A stretch of 8,927 nt of DNA, taken from the NCBI GenBank assembly GCA_905216075.1, contig CAJMSO010000063.1:1-8927 (forward strand), read 5' to 3'. The position numbers and the translations under genes are program-made. The notes beneath the pieces were generated by a model, which worked only from the letters and a program-made list of their open reading frames with translations, did not search any database and had not been told where the DNA came from. Below are positions 1 to 5,590 of the stretch, one piece after another (the first letter of the stretch is position 1; each line of letters starts with the position of its first letter). Source of the DNA: an uncultured bacterium (GTDB lineage Bacteria > Actinomycetota > Coriobacteriia > Coriobacteriales > Coriobacteriaceae).

Positions 1-242
1 CCGTACTGACCGCCGCCCCATCCGTGGCAGACGCCTTCCGCAAGACTGCGGCATACAGACGCCTCTCGACTACCGGCGCCGTCGTCTCGAGCATCTGCCC
101 GCTTATGTACACCAACAACCCGCTGTGCGGCAGCATGCCCATCATCACCAACTCCAACAAGTTGCGTACGTACTCGGCATCGCGCTACTACACCGACGAC
201 GAGGTGCTCGCCTACGTCACCACCGGAAAACCAATCAAATAG
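1..242 (+). CDS. Aconitase X catalytic (large) subunit, C-terminal part
   Basis: Partial gene that enters from the left edge; the frame begins at base 3 and stops with TAG at 240-242, giving 79 visible residues. They fit the end of the aconitase X catalytic domain (AcnX_cat, formerly DUF521): a segment with ICPLMYTN (Cys at visible residue 32) followed by the TNSNK motif (residues 50-54) and a tail with YYTDDEVLAYV. In this family a late Cys in the ICPL position is an Fe-S cluster ligand and the TNSxK segment helps form the active site. Characterised family members are hydro-lyases, such as bacterial cis-3-hydroxy-L-proline dehydratase and archaeal mevalonate-5-phosphate dehydratase. The substrate here cannot be read from the sequence. 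The call is supported by the next gene, only 14 bases downstream, which encodes the matching swivel subunit. Confidence 0.8.
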   Translation, partial: VLTAAPSVADAFRKTAAYRRLSTTGAVVSSICPLMYTNNPLCGSMPIITNSNKLRTYSASRYYTDDEVLAYVTTGKPIK

Positions 243-256
243 GAAGGCGACTCCTC

Positions 257-700
257 ATGAAAAAAATCTTTCACGGCCGCGTCGTTGTCCCCGGAACTGC
301 CCACGCCAAGGCACTTGTCTCTCACGGAGGGCTCAACACACTCGCATCGTTTCAGAAGGCACTGATGTTTGGCGACAAAAAGGCCATGTGTTCCGACCAA
401 AACAATCCCGACTTGTATGGCAAACCTTTGGCGGGATGTGCTTTGCGCCTTCCGCAGACTATCGGCTCCACCACAGGCGGCATGGTGCTCTTCTGCGCCA
501 CCAAAATGGGGCGCCAACCCGCATGCCTGCTGTTTTCTAGACCCATTGACAGCCTTGCCGCCGCTGGCGCAATCCTCTCGGGTGTATGGACCGACACCCC
601 CATGCCCACCATTGACAACCTGGGCGATGAGTTTCTCGATGCCGTGTCGACGGGAGACGCCATCACCGTGGAAGAAGACGGCACGGTCATCGTCGGCTAA
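257..700 (+). CDS. Aconitase X swivel (small) subunit, DUF126
   Basis: Complete 147-residue protein. The frame is open further upstream, but ATG at 257 is chosen because AGGAAGG (241-247) lies 9 bases before it and the N-terminus MKKIFHGRVVVPG is the typical start of this family. The protein matches the AcnX swivel domain: GRVVVPG near the start, an Asp-rich PDLYGKPLAG segment (51-60), LRLPQTIGSTTGG (63-75) corresponding to the conserved P-x-G-x-GSSSG loop whose Ser contributes to catalysis, and a closing TGDAITVEEDG (132-142). It should pair with the catalytic subunit just upstream to form a cytoplasmic hydro-lyase. The GSTTGG version of the loop keeps the first Ser but has Thr at the next two positions. 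The subunits are separate genes, as in many bacteria and archaea; some relatives have them fused. Confidence 0.88.
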   Translation: MKKIFHGRVVVPGTAHAKALVSHGGLNTLASFQKALMFGDKKAMCSDQNNPDLYGKPLAGCALRLPQTIGSTTGGMVLFCATKMGRQPACLLFSRPIDSLAAAGAILSGVWTDTPMPTIDNLGDEFLDAVSTGDAITVEEDGTVIVG

Positions 701-810
701 GGCTATCCGACCCGCCGCCCGCAGATGAACAACGTGTTTCGCCGTTTCCCACGCGCGGTGCGGGCGATAATCTTGACGTATTCGATATACAACACGAAAG
801 GAGTCCCACC
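701..810. other. Intergenic gap between swivel subunit and M20 peptidase
   Basis: This 110-base gap contains a perfect 8-bp inverted repeat, CGCCCGCA (716-723) with TGCGGGCG (759-766). A GATAAT hexamer at 766-771 resembles a -10 box but lacks a good -35 at the right distance. TTGACG at 773-778 resembles a -35 box but has no matching -10. No T-run follows the repeat, so it is not a standard terminator. The M20 gene may have its own promoter here or may be read from the aconitase X transcript; the sequence does not decide. Confidence 0.3.
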
Positions 811-2232
811 ATGGGAGCATCGGTATCGGTCGCACAGGGCGCGCCTCTTGATGCAGGCACCTACAAGGCAGACGAGGCAGCCGTCGAGCGCTTTTGCGAA
901 TTGCTGCGCATCCCCACCGTTTCGCGTGAGAACATCGCCGAGCGCGACGATGAGCCCTTCAGTCAGTGGATCCCCACGCTTCAACGACTTTATCCGCATT
1001 TCTTTAAAGTCGCCGAGCTCACACGCGTCGACGACTTTGGCATGCTCCTGCGTTGGCCTGGCGCCGATTCCGCCTTGGACCCCATCGTCATGATGGCGCA
1101 TCAGGATGTCGTGCCCGTCGAGGGCCAAGACTGGAAGCATGATCCCTTTGGAGCCGAGATCATCGACGGCGAGATCTGGGCCCGCGGATCACTCGACACC
1201 AAGTGCATCGTCTCGGCTTTCTTCGAGGCCGCCGAGCATTTGATTGCCCAGGGCTTCGTTCCCCCGCGCGATGTCTGGTTCTTCTCGAGCGATGGCGAGG
1301 AAATCGCCGCACCTACTGCAACCCATGCAGTGCAGTGGCTTCGCGAGCATAACATCCATCCCTATATGGTGCTCGATGAGGGTGGCGCAGTGGCAACCGA
1401 CGCCCCGCTCGGCGTCACCGAACCCGTTGCCATGGTAGGCGTGTCCGAGAAGGGCCACGTCGATCTTACCGTCACGGCGCGCGCCGACGGCGGCCATGCC
1501 TCTACGCCTGCGGCAAACGATGCCTGCCGTCTTCTCTGCCGTGTATGCGAGACTATCTCGGCCAACCCCGGCAAGCCGCAGCTCACGCCCGCCGTCGAGG
1601 CCACACTGACCGAGCTGGGTGCCCGCAGCAGCGCGACGTTTCAGGCAATCTTTGGCAACCTCTGGCTCACACGCCCCGCGGTTACCAAGATTATGGCCGC
1701 CAGCCCCGAGACCTCGGCCATGCTGCGCACAACCTATGCGCTCACGCAGCTCGAAGGCTCCAACGCGCATAACGTGCTGCCACCGATCGCTCGCGCCAAT
1801 TTCAACGTTCGCATCGCTCCGTTCGAGACCATCGCCGATGCCGTTGAGCGCGCTCGCAGGCTCGCCGCTCAGCAGTGCCGCGCCTCGGGCGTAAGCCCCG
1901 ACCATGTCACCGTCGAAATCAACGAGGCGATTCCCTACCCCGAGCCCGCGCCCATCTCGCCTTACGAAAACGATGCCGCCTTCAACTACATCCATCGCTG
2001 CGTGTCTGGTGTCTATCCCGAGGCCGGCTTTGCCCCCTACGTGCAGAACTCCTGCACCGACTCGCGCGAGTTCAACGAGATCTGCGATCGCGTCTACCGC
2101 TTCTGCGGCTTTATCTACTCGGGCGAGGCGCGCAAGCTCATCCATGCCGCCAACGAACGCATCGGCGTCGACGTCTACAAGCGCGGCATCGAATTCTATG
2201 TGGCGTTTCTTGCCAACCTCGAACAACTGTAG
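811..2232 (+). CDS. M20 family metallopeptidase, carboxypeptidase S / PM20D1-like
   Basis: Complete 473-residue zinc hydrolase, predicted cytoplasmic (no signal peptide). ATG at 811 is preceded by AAAGGAG (797-803) with 7-base spacing. Metal and catalytic residues of the M20 fold are all visible: H97 and D99 in AHQDVVP, D129 in GSLDTK, the catalytic pair E163-E164 in DGEE, D189 in LDEGG, and H445 in IHAANE. H229 in GGHAS belongs to the lid/dimerisation domain (about 210-355). From memory, the SEKG, NVLPP, TDSREF and YRF blocks resemble yeast carboxypeptidase S and mammalian PM20D1 more than PepV, DapE or ArgE. Known relatives remove C-terminal residues from Gly-X peptides or hydrolyse and form N-acyl amino acids, so peptide or N-acyl amino acid cleavage is likely. 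It precedes an MFS transporter by 53 bases, so the two may handle the same compound. Confidence 0.85.
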   Translation: MGASVSVAQGAPLDAGTYKADEAAVERFCELLRIPTVSRENIAERDDEPFSQWIPTLQRLYPHFFKVAELTRVDDFGMLLRWPGADSALDPIVMMAHQDVVPVEGQDWKHDPFGAEIIDGEIWARGSLDTKCIVSAFFEAAEHLIAQGFVPPRDVWFFSSDGEEIAAPTATHAVQWLREHNIHPYMVLDEGGAVATDAPLGVTEPVAMVGVSEKGHVDLTVTARADGGHASTPAANDACRLLCRVCETISANPGKPQLTPAVEATLTELGARSSATFQAIFGNLWLTRPAVTKIMAASPETSAMLRTTYALTQLEGSNAHNVLPPIARANFNVRIAPFETIADAVERARRLAAQQCRASGVSPDHVTVEINEAIPYPEPAPISPYENDAAFNYIHRCVSGVYPEAGFAPYVQNSCTDSREFNEICDRVYRFCGFIYSGEARKLIHAANERIGVDVYKRGIEFYVAFLANLEQL

Positions 2233-2236
2233 GACA

Positions 2237-2266
2237 GGAGGGCCGATAGCGCCCCTCCCCGTTTTT
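2237..2266 (+). terminator. Possible weak intrinsic terminator or attenuator between M20 and MFS genes
   Basis: GGA plus GGGC (2237-2243) can pair with GCCC plus TCC (2251-2258) with one bulged C at 2255 and a 7-base loop, followed by CCG and TTTTT (2262-2266). The stem is GC-rich but bulged and the T-run starts 4 bases after it. Full termination would leave the MFS gene, starting 20 bases later, without an obvious promoter. Partial termination or 3'-end protection, giving less transporter than peptidase transcript, is more likely. Confidence 0.45.
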
Positions 2267-2285
2267 ACCGACCAGGAGAACCAGC

Positions 2286-3605
2286 ATGACCCAACCAAAT
2301 CTTAAGCGGGCGGCCCGGCTCGACACCAAGGCCGTCGCCCTCGCCTCCCTACCCTTTATGGGCATGATCAGTTTTTGGCAGGTCTACGACGGCATCGTTC
2401 CCAAGATGCTCACAGGGACCTTTGGCCTATCCAACTCGCTCACCGGCGCGATCATGGCCATCGATAATGTCTTTGGCCTGTTCCTGCTTCCGCTCTTTGG
2501 CATCCTCTCGGACCGTTGCACAAGCAAACTCGGGCGCCGAACGCCCTTTATCTTGGGCGGCTCCGCGGTAGCAATGCTCTCCGTCCCGCTCATCGCGATT
2601 GCCAACAACATGGGCAGCCTACCTCTGCTCATTGGCGCGATTATCCTCACGCTTTTGGCAATATGCGCCTACCGCACCATGACGGTTGCCATCGTGGCCG
2701 ATATTACGCCTCGCCCACTGCGAACCAAGGCGGACTCGATCGAAAAGATCGTCGGCTATGCGGGAACGGGCCTTATGCTCGTCGCTATCTCGGTCATGGT
2801 TCCCAAGGCCGACAAACCCGATTATCTTCCGCTCTTTATCTTGCAGACCGCCTTTATCCTCGTGTCGGCCGTTGTCTACGGCGTCTTTGTCCGTGAGCCC
2901 GCCCTCGTCAAAAAGATGCGCGAGAAATCGCTGTCCATGAGCATCGACGAGGATCAGATTGACAAAGATGACTCCCCCGAGGCCGGCGGTAAAAATCGCA
3001 TTGCAGACGCCGGCGTACGCCGCTCCATCATCATGCTGCTCGCCGCAACGTTTTTCTATTACATGAGCTATAACGCCATGACCACCAATATCAGCCGCTA
3101 TGCCGATATGTTCTACGGCATGGAGGGCGGTTCCTATGCCATCATCAATATCGTGACGATTGCAGGCGCGCTGCTAAGCTACGTACCCTTGGCAAATCTT
3201 TCGCTCAAAATCGGCCGTAAAAAGGTCGCCCTGGGCACCGCCGTCATCATGGTTTTATGCCCCGCGCTTCTTTGGCTGGCACCCGGTTTCTCGCCCGTAC
3301 TGTACGGCGTCTTTTTGTTGATGGGCGTTGCGCTGGGCGGCGTGGATCTGTGCGTGTACACGATGATTCTGGAGTGCTGCAGCTCCCAAAGCGTGGGCCG
3401 CTACTCCGGTTACTACTACACCGTGAGCATGGCGGCTCAGGTGGCGACACCGATTCTCTCCGGCATCGTTATGGACGTGGCGCCGTCGATGCTCTTCGCC
3501 TACATCACGGCAATGGGCATGTTTATGGCCGCGAGCATTGCCGCCGCCAAGCACGGCGATGCCATCTTGATCGACGAGGTCGCTCGCCGCGAGGCAGCAA
3601 AGTAG
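2286..3605 (+). CDS. MFS transporter, GPH/SLC45-like
   Basis: Complete 439-residue integral membrane protein. ATG at 2286 has AGGAG (2274-2278) 7 bases upstream. About 12 hydrophobic segments are visible, near residues 18-38, 52-75, 87-107, 112-138, 155-173, 181-203, 247-265, 283-303, 313-332, 336-358, 376-398 and 401-423. A long charged central loop (about 204-246, containing DEDQIDKDD) separates the two halves. The MFS motif A between helices 2 and 3 reads GILSDRCTSKLGRR (72-85), followed by TPFILGG; a decayed copy, LKIGRKK (307-313), lies in the second half. The SDR...LGRR-PFI form is typical of the GPH and SLC45 cation-coupled solute symporters. Substrate is not identifiable. Its place directly after an M20 hydrolase suggests a related amino acid, peptide or conjugate, but sugars are the commonest cargo of this branch. 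Confidence 0.85.
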   Translation: MTQPNLKRAARLDTKAVALASLPFMGMISFWQVYDGIVPKMLTGTFGLSNSLTGAIMAIDNVFGLFLLPLFGILSDRCTSKLGRRTPFILGGSAVAMLSVPLIAIANNMGSLPLLIGAIILTLLAICAYRTMTVAIVADITPRPLRTKADSIEKIVGYAGTGLMLVAISVMVPKADKPDYLPLFILQTAFILVSAVVYGVFVREPALVKKMREKSLSMSIDEDQIDKDDSPEAGGKNRIADAGVRRSIIMLLAATFFYYMSYNAMTTNISRYADMFYGMEGGSYAIINIVTIAGALLSYVPLANLSLKIGRKKVALGTAVIMVLCPALLWLAPGFSPVLYGVFLLMGVALGGVDLCVYTMILECCSSQSVGRYSGYYYTVSMAAQVATPILSGIVMDVAPSMLFAYITAMGMFMAASIAAAKHGDAILIDEVARREAAK

Positions 3606-3628
3606 GAGACCGAATTAACTACCGTGCG

Positions 3629-3669
3629 AAAGGGGTCGGATGGGCAAAACGCCCATCCGACCCCTTTTT
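3629..3669 (+). terminator. Strong intrinsic terminator after the MFS gene
   Basis: A perfect 17-bp stem pairs 3629-3645 with 3651-3667 around an AAAAC loop (3646-3650) and runs into TTTTT (3665-3669). It begins 24 bases after the MFS stop codon and closes the + strand block. On the - strand the same hairpin would end in only TTT, so it may also help stop the converging transcript of the small membrane protein gene that ends at 3699, though less efficiently. Confidence 0.93.
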
Positions 3670-3698
3670 CGTTTCATCCTCAAGAAGCTTGTCGAAGC

Positions 3699-4022
3699 CT
3701 ACCCCACCGTGACGGATTCCCCAGTAAAGGTGCTGATGAGCAGCAGGATAAAGAACGCCAAGTAACTGATGCTCAGCGGGTACGCAATAATCAGGAAGAC
3801 GACCCAGCCGACATTGGTGTTACCGTCGGCACGGCGTCGCTCGCGATTGCGGCAGAGCCAAATCGTCACGCCAATGGCCACAATCAACAGCACAAGTGCC
3901 GCTGCCGCCAGTCCAGCAAGCGCAAACATCATGCCAATGCTCACAGCAATAACCGGGAGCAGCAGCAAGCCGCACCCGCACCCACCCGGACTATACACGG
4001 CAGACTGTCGACGTCGTTCCAT
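3699..4022 (-). CDS. Small membrane protein of unknown function
   Basis: I do not recognise this protein. Using ATG at 4022 it has 107 residues. A GTG at 4028 would add two residues but abuts the Shine-Dalgarno; GGAG (4031-4028) is 5 bases before the ATG, so ATG is preferred. The layout is a short basic N-terminus (MERRRQ), a Gly/Cys stretch (GGCGCG), two hydrophobic segments at about 19-38 and 39-57 joined with almost no loop, a very basic loop (RNRERRR), then a hydrophobic stretch at about 72-99 that could be one long or two short helices. The start lies 2 bases after the stop of the amidohydrolase gene, whose last codons carry its ribosome binding site, so translation is probably coupled. 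Positive loops suggest cytoplasmic placement of the N-terminus and the 58-68 loop. Confidence 0.7.
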   Translation of the reverse strand: MERRRQSAVYSPGGCGCGLLLLPVIAVSIGMMFALAGLAAAALVLLIVAIGVTIWLCRNRERRRADGNTNVGWVVFLIIAYPLSISYLAFFILLLISTFTGESVTVG

Positions 4023-4024
4023 CG

Positions 4025-5212
4025 TCACTCCAAGTCAAGCAATCGTTTGTAGACATCGAGGCCCTTGAGTAGGGTTTCCTCGTCAAAGAGCATGGTATCA
4101 GTGTGAAGGGCGCTCGTCGCATAAGCTGGGCAGCTGTCTGCGTCGATCGGGTTTTCTTGCGCCTCCGGCACGCCCGTGCCCAGCAAGAAGAACACGCCCG
4201 GCAGATGGCGCTGATAGAAGGCGAAGTCCTCGGCAATCAGCAAAGGCTCATCTACGAGCTGTAGTTCGGGCAAAGCCGGTGCAATGCGATTGAACAACTC
4301 GGGGTCGTTGTCGACCGGCGGATAGCCCTCGGCAAAGTCGAGATCGTACGTGCAGCCCGTTGCAGCGCATGCCTCATCAAGCACGCGGCGCACGCCCTCA
4401 CGCGCACGGTCGAACATGTCGTCTGTAAACACACGCAGACTGCCGGCAACATGGGCCTCCCCCGCCACCGCGTTGCAGACGGTACCGGCCTGCAGCAGAC
4501 CAAACTTGCCGATACAGGGCTCGTCGGTGCCCAGCTCGTCCATCAGCTCGCGCTCGGCAACCAAAAACTTCGCTGCTGCCAATGCCGCATCGTGCGACTC
4601 CTCGACCGGTACACCATAGGTCTTAGCGATATGAATACTCGTACCGTGAATATGGATATGCGTCTCGCTCGAACGCGCCAGCAGCGGACCGGAACAACTC
4701 GCCAACGTGCCGGCAGGCAGATCGGGCCACACATGGAAGCCAAAAATGCGGTCGACCCCGTAGCGCTCGAACACGCCGCTCTCGCATACCGTCTTGGCAC
4801 CACCGGTCGTTTCCTCGGCCGGCTGGAACACAAAAAGCACGTTACGCCTCATGGCGGCCGGCTGCTCGCGAATCGTACGGTCGACATGTGTCGCGGCGGC
4901 AAGTGCCATAGCCATGTGTCCGTCATGTCCGCAAGCGTGCATCTTGCCGGGATGTGTCGAGGCGAACGCTGCCCCTGTTGCCTCGACAATGGGCAGCGCG
5001 TCCATATCGGCGCGAATCGCCGTGGCATGCGCGGCATCAACGCCAACATCGAAGAAAGCGCAGACGCAGCTGGGGCACGGATGGGCCACCTCGCAAGCGA
5101 GCGGTGCCAGCACGCCCTCGATATAGGCGATGGTTTGCGGAAGATCGAAATCGAGCTCCGGAATGCGATGGAGATCGCGGCGATAGCGACGGAGTTCTTG
5201 GAGCTCGGTCAT
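4025..5212 (-). CDS. M20D amidohydrolase, candidate N-acetyl-diaminopimelate deacetylase
   Basis: Complete 395-residue metallohydrolase of the M20D branch (hippurate / IAA-amino acid / N-acetyl-DAP hydrolases). The frame extends to 5296, but ATG at 5212 is chosen: GAAGGGA (5225-5219) lies 6 bases upstream and MTELQELRRYRRDLHRIPEL is the usual family N-terminus. Metal ligands and catalytic residues are in place: C94 and H96 in HACGHD, the pair E133-E134 in PAEE, H160 in GFHVWP, H370 near the end in ALHT; D69 in RADMDALP is also conserved. The lid domain has SIHIAK instead of the common GGHAAxPH, keeping the His. The neighbouring lysine operon encodes DapH, which makes N-acetyl intermediates; that branch needs an M20D deacetylase (B. 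subtilis DapL/YkuR). Divergent location supports, but does not prove, that role. A general N-acyl amino acid hydrolase is the main alternative. Confidence 0.85.
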   Translation of the reverse strand: MTELQELRRYRRDLHRIPELDFDLPQTIAYIEGVLAPLACEVAHPCPSCVCAFFDVGVDAAHATAIRADMDALPIVEATGAAFASTHPGKMHACGHDGHMAMALAAATHVDRTIREQPAAMRRNVLFVFQPAEETTGGAKTVCESGVFERYGVDRIFGFHVWPDLPAGTLASCSGPLLARSSETHIHIHGTSIHIAKTYGVPVEESHDAALAAAKFLVAERELMDELGTDEPCIGKFGLLQAGTVCNAVAGEAHVAGSLRVFTDDMFDRAREGVRRVLDEACAATGCTYDLDFAEGYPPVDNDPELFNRIAPALPELQLVDEPLLIAEDFAFYQRHLPGVFFLLGTGVPEAQENPIDADSCPAYATSALHTDTMLFDEETLLKGLDVYKRLLDLE

Positions 5213-5305
5213 AGAGGATCCCTTCGTGAGGCATATCTGTTGCAACTTATTGTGATACAGGATTGTGGCACACATGTTTCCAGCATATTGCTGCATTTTT
5301 TAAAC

Positions 5306-5334
5306 GTTATATACGAATACTCTTGTTTGGTAAA
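5306..5334 (-). promoter_or_regulatory. Candidate promoter for the amidohydrolase gene
   Basis: On the - strand TTTACC (5334-5329) and TATAAC (5311-5306) are spaced by 17 bases, matching the sigma-70-type consensus at 4 of 6 and 5 of 6 positions. Transcription would start near 5299, leaving a leader of about 87 bases before the ATG at 5212. The region is markedly AT-rich compared with the rest of the window. Confidence 0.5.
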
Positions 5335-5351
5335 GTGCAACGTGATAGGGT
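5323..5351 (+). promoter_or_regulatory. Candidate promoter for the lysine operon
   Basis: TTGTTT (5323-5328) and TAGGGT (5346-5351) are separated by 17 bases, which would put the transcript start near 5358, just before the riboswitch aptamer. The -10 box matches only the T, A and final T. An alternative is TTGCTG (5288-5293) with TATACG (5310-5315), spacing 16, which would start near 5322. Either places the riboswitch in the leader. Confidence 0.4.
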
Positions 5352-5358
5352 CTTTACC
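5329..5358. repeat. Inverted repeat in the divergent promoter region, possible operator
   Basis: GGTAAAG (5329-5335) and CTTTACC (5352-5358) are perfect 7-bp inverted arms separated by 16 bases, so arm centres are 23 bp apart, about two helical turns. The left arm contains the -35 box proposed for the amidohydrolase and the repeat spans the -10 box proposed for the lysine operon. This is the geometry expected for a dimeric regulator, but no regulator gene is in the window. Confidence 0.4.
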
Positions 5359-5362
5359 ACTT

Positions 5363-5519
5363 GATAGAGGCGCGGGCACGAAGAGCCGCGGGCGAGCCGG
5401 CAGGCTTTGACCCCGTGGGGAGGCGAAACCCGCCGAACTGGGCTTTTCGGGCACGAACAACCTGGTGGGCCTGTGGGAAACACCCACAGGACTGTCTGCA
5501 GCAATGCGGGAGCGCTATC
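5363..5519 (+). promoter_or_regulatory. Lysine riboswitch (L-box) aptamer
   Basis: The leader of the lysine operon shows the lysine riboswitch pattern. P1 is formed by GATAG (5363-5367) and CTATC (5515-5519). It is followed by the conserved AGAGGCGCG (5366-5374) and a GAAGAG segment (5380-5385) in the P2 arm. Next comes GGGGAGGCG (5417-5425) with CCGAA (5433-5437), like the conserved GGGGAGCG...CCGAAG region. P3 lies around 5441-5462. P4 is an 8-bp hairpin, CCTGTGGG (5470-5477) with CCCACAGG (5483-5490). The nearly invariant ACTGTC (5491-5496) follows, and P5 (CTGC 5496-5499 with GCGG 5506-5509) closes the junction. L-box RNAs bind L-lysine and repress lysine synthesis or uptake genes, which fits its position 71 bases before a DAP decarboxylase gene. 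The P1 helix is short (5 bp). Confidence 0.92.
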
Positions 5520-5590
5520 CGGACATTGGGTCCACGCTATGCGGATTCGATGCGCAGATGGCGCCGTCTGGATAGCGAGGTTTACGGGAC
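5520..5590 (+). promoter_or_regulatory. Riboswitch expression platform, probably translational
   Basis: There is no T-run between the aptamer and lysA, so a terminator-type switch is unlikely. GGATAGCG (5570-5577) is perfectly complementary to CGCTATCC (5513-5520), which includes the 3' strand of P1, and its last six bases can also pair with CGCTAT (5535-5540). A local hairpin CAGATG (5555-5560) with CGTCTG (5565-5570) sits in between. The likely Shine-Dalgarno, GCGAGG (5575-5580), 10 bases before the lysA ATG, partly overlaps these pairing bases, so structural exchange could open or close it. Which structure corresponds to bound lysine cannot be settled by eye. Confidence 0.55.

Noticed and set aside
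745..791. Promoter before the M20 gene (GATAAT 766-771, TTGACG 773-778, TATACA 786-791)
   Set aside because: None of these hexamers pairs with a second element at 16-18 bases, so I do not list a promoter.
1189..2298. Long open frame (369 codons) on the - strand across the M20 gene
   Set aside because: It lies entirely opposite a well-supported gene, its translation shows no recognisable motif, and such frames are common opposite GC-rich coding sequence.
5213..5296. N-terminal extension of 28 residues on the amidohydrolase
   Set aside because: The ATG at 5212 has a well-spaced ribosome binding site and matches the family start, and the extension would cover the AT-rich leader.
4451..5410. 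Open frame of 319 codons on the + strand opposite the amidohydrolase
   Set aside because: The - strand frame has all M20D metal ligands and a good ribosome binding site; this frame shows no family features and runs through the promoter region and into the riboswitch.
5520..5590. Riboswitch-controlled intrinsic terminator
   Set aside because: No run of T follows any hairpin between the aptamer and the lysA start, so a translational mechanism was preferred.
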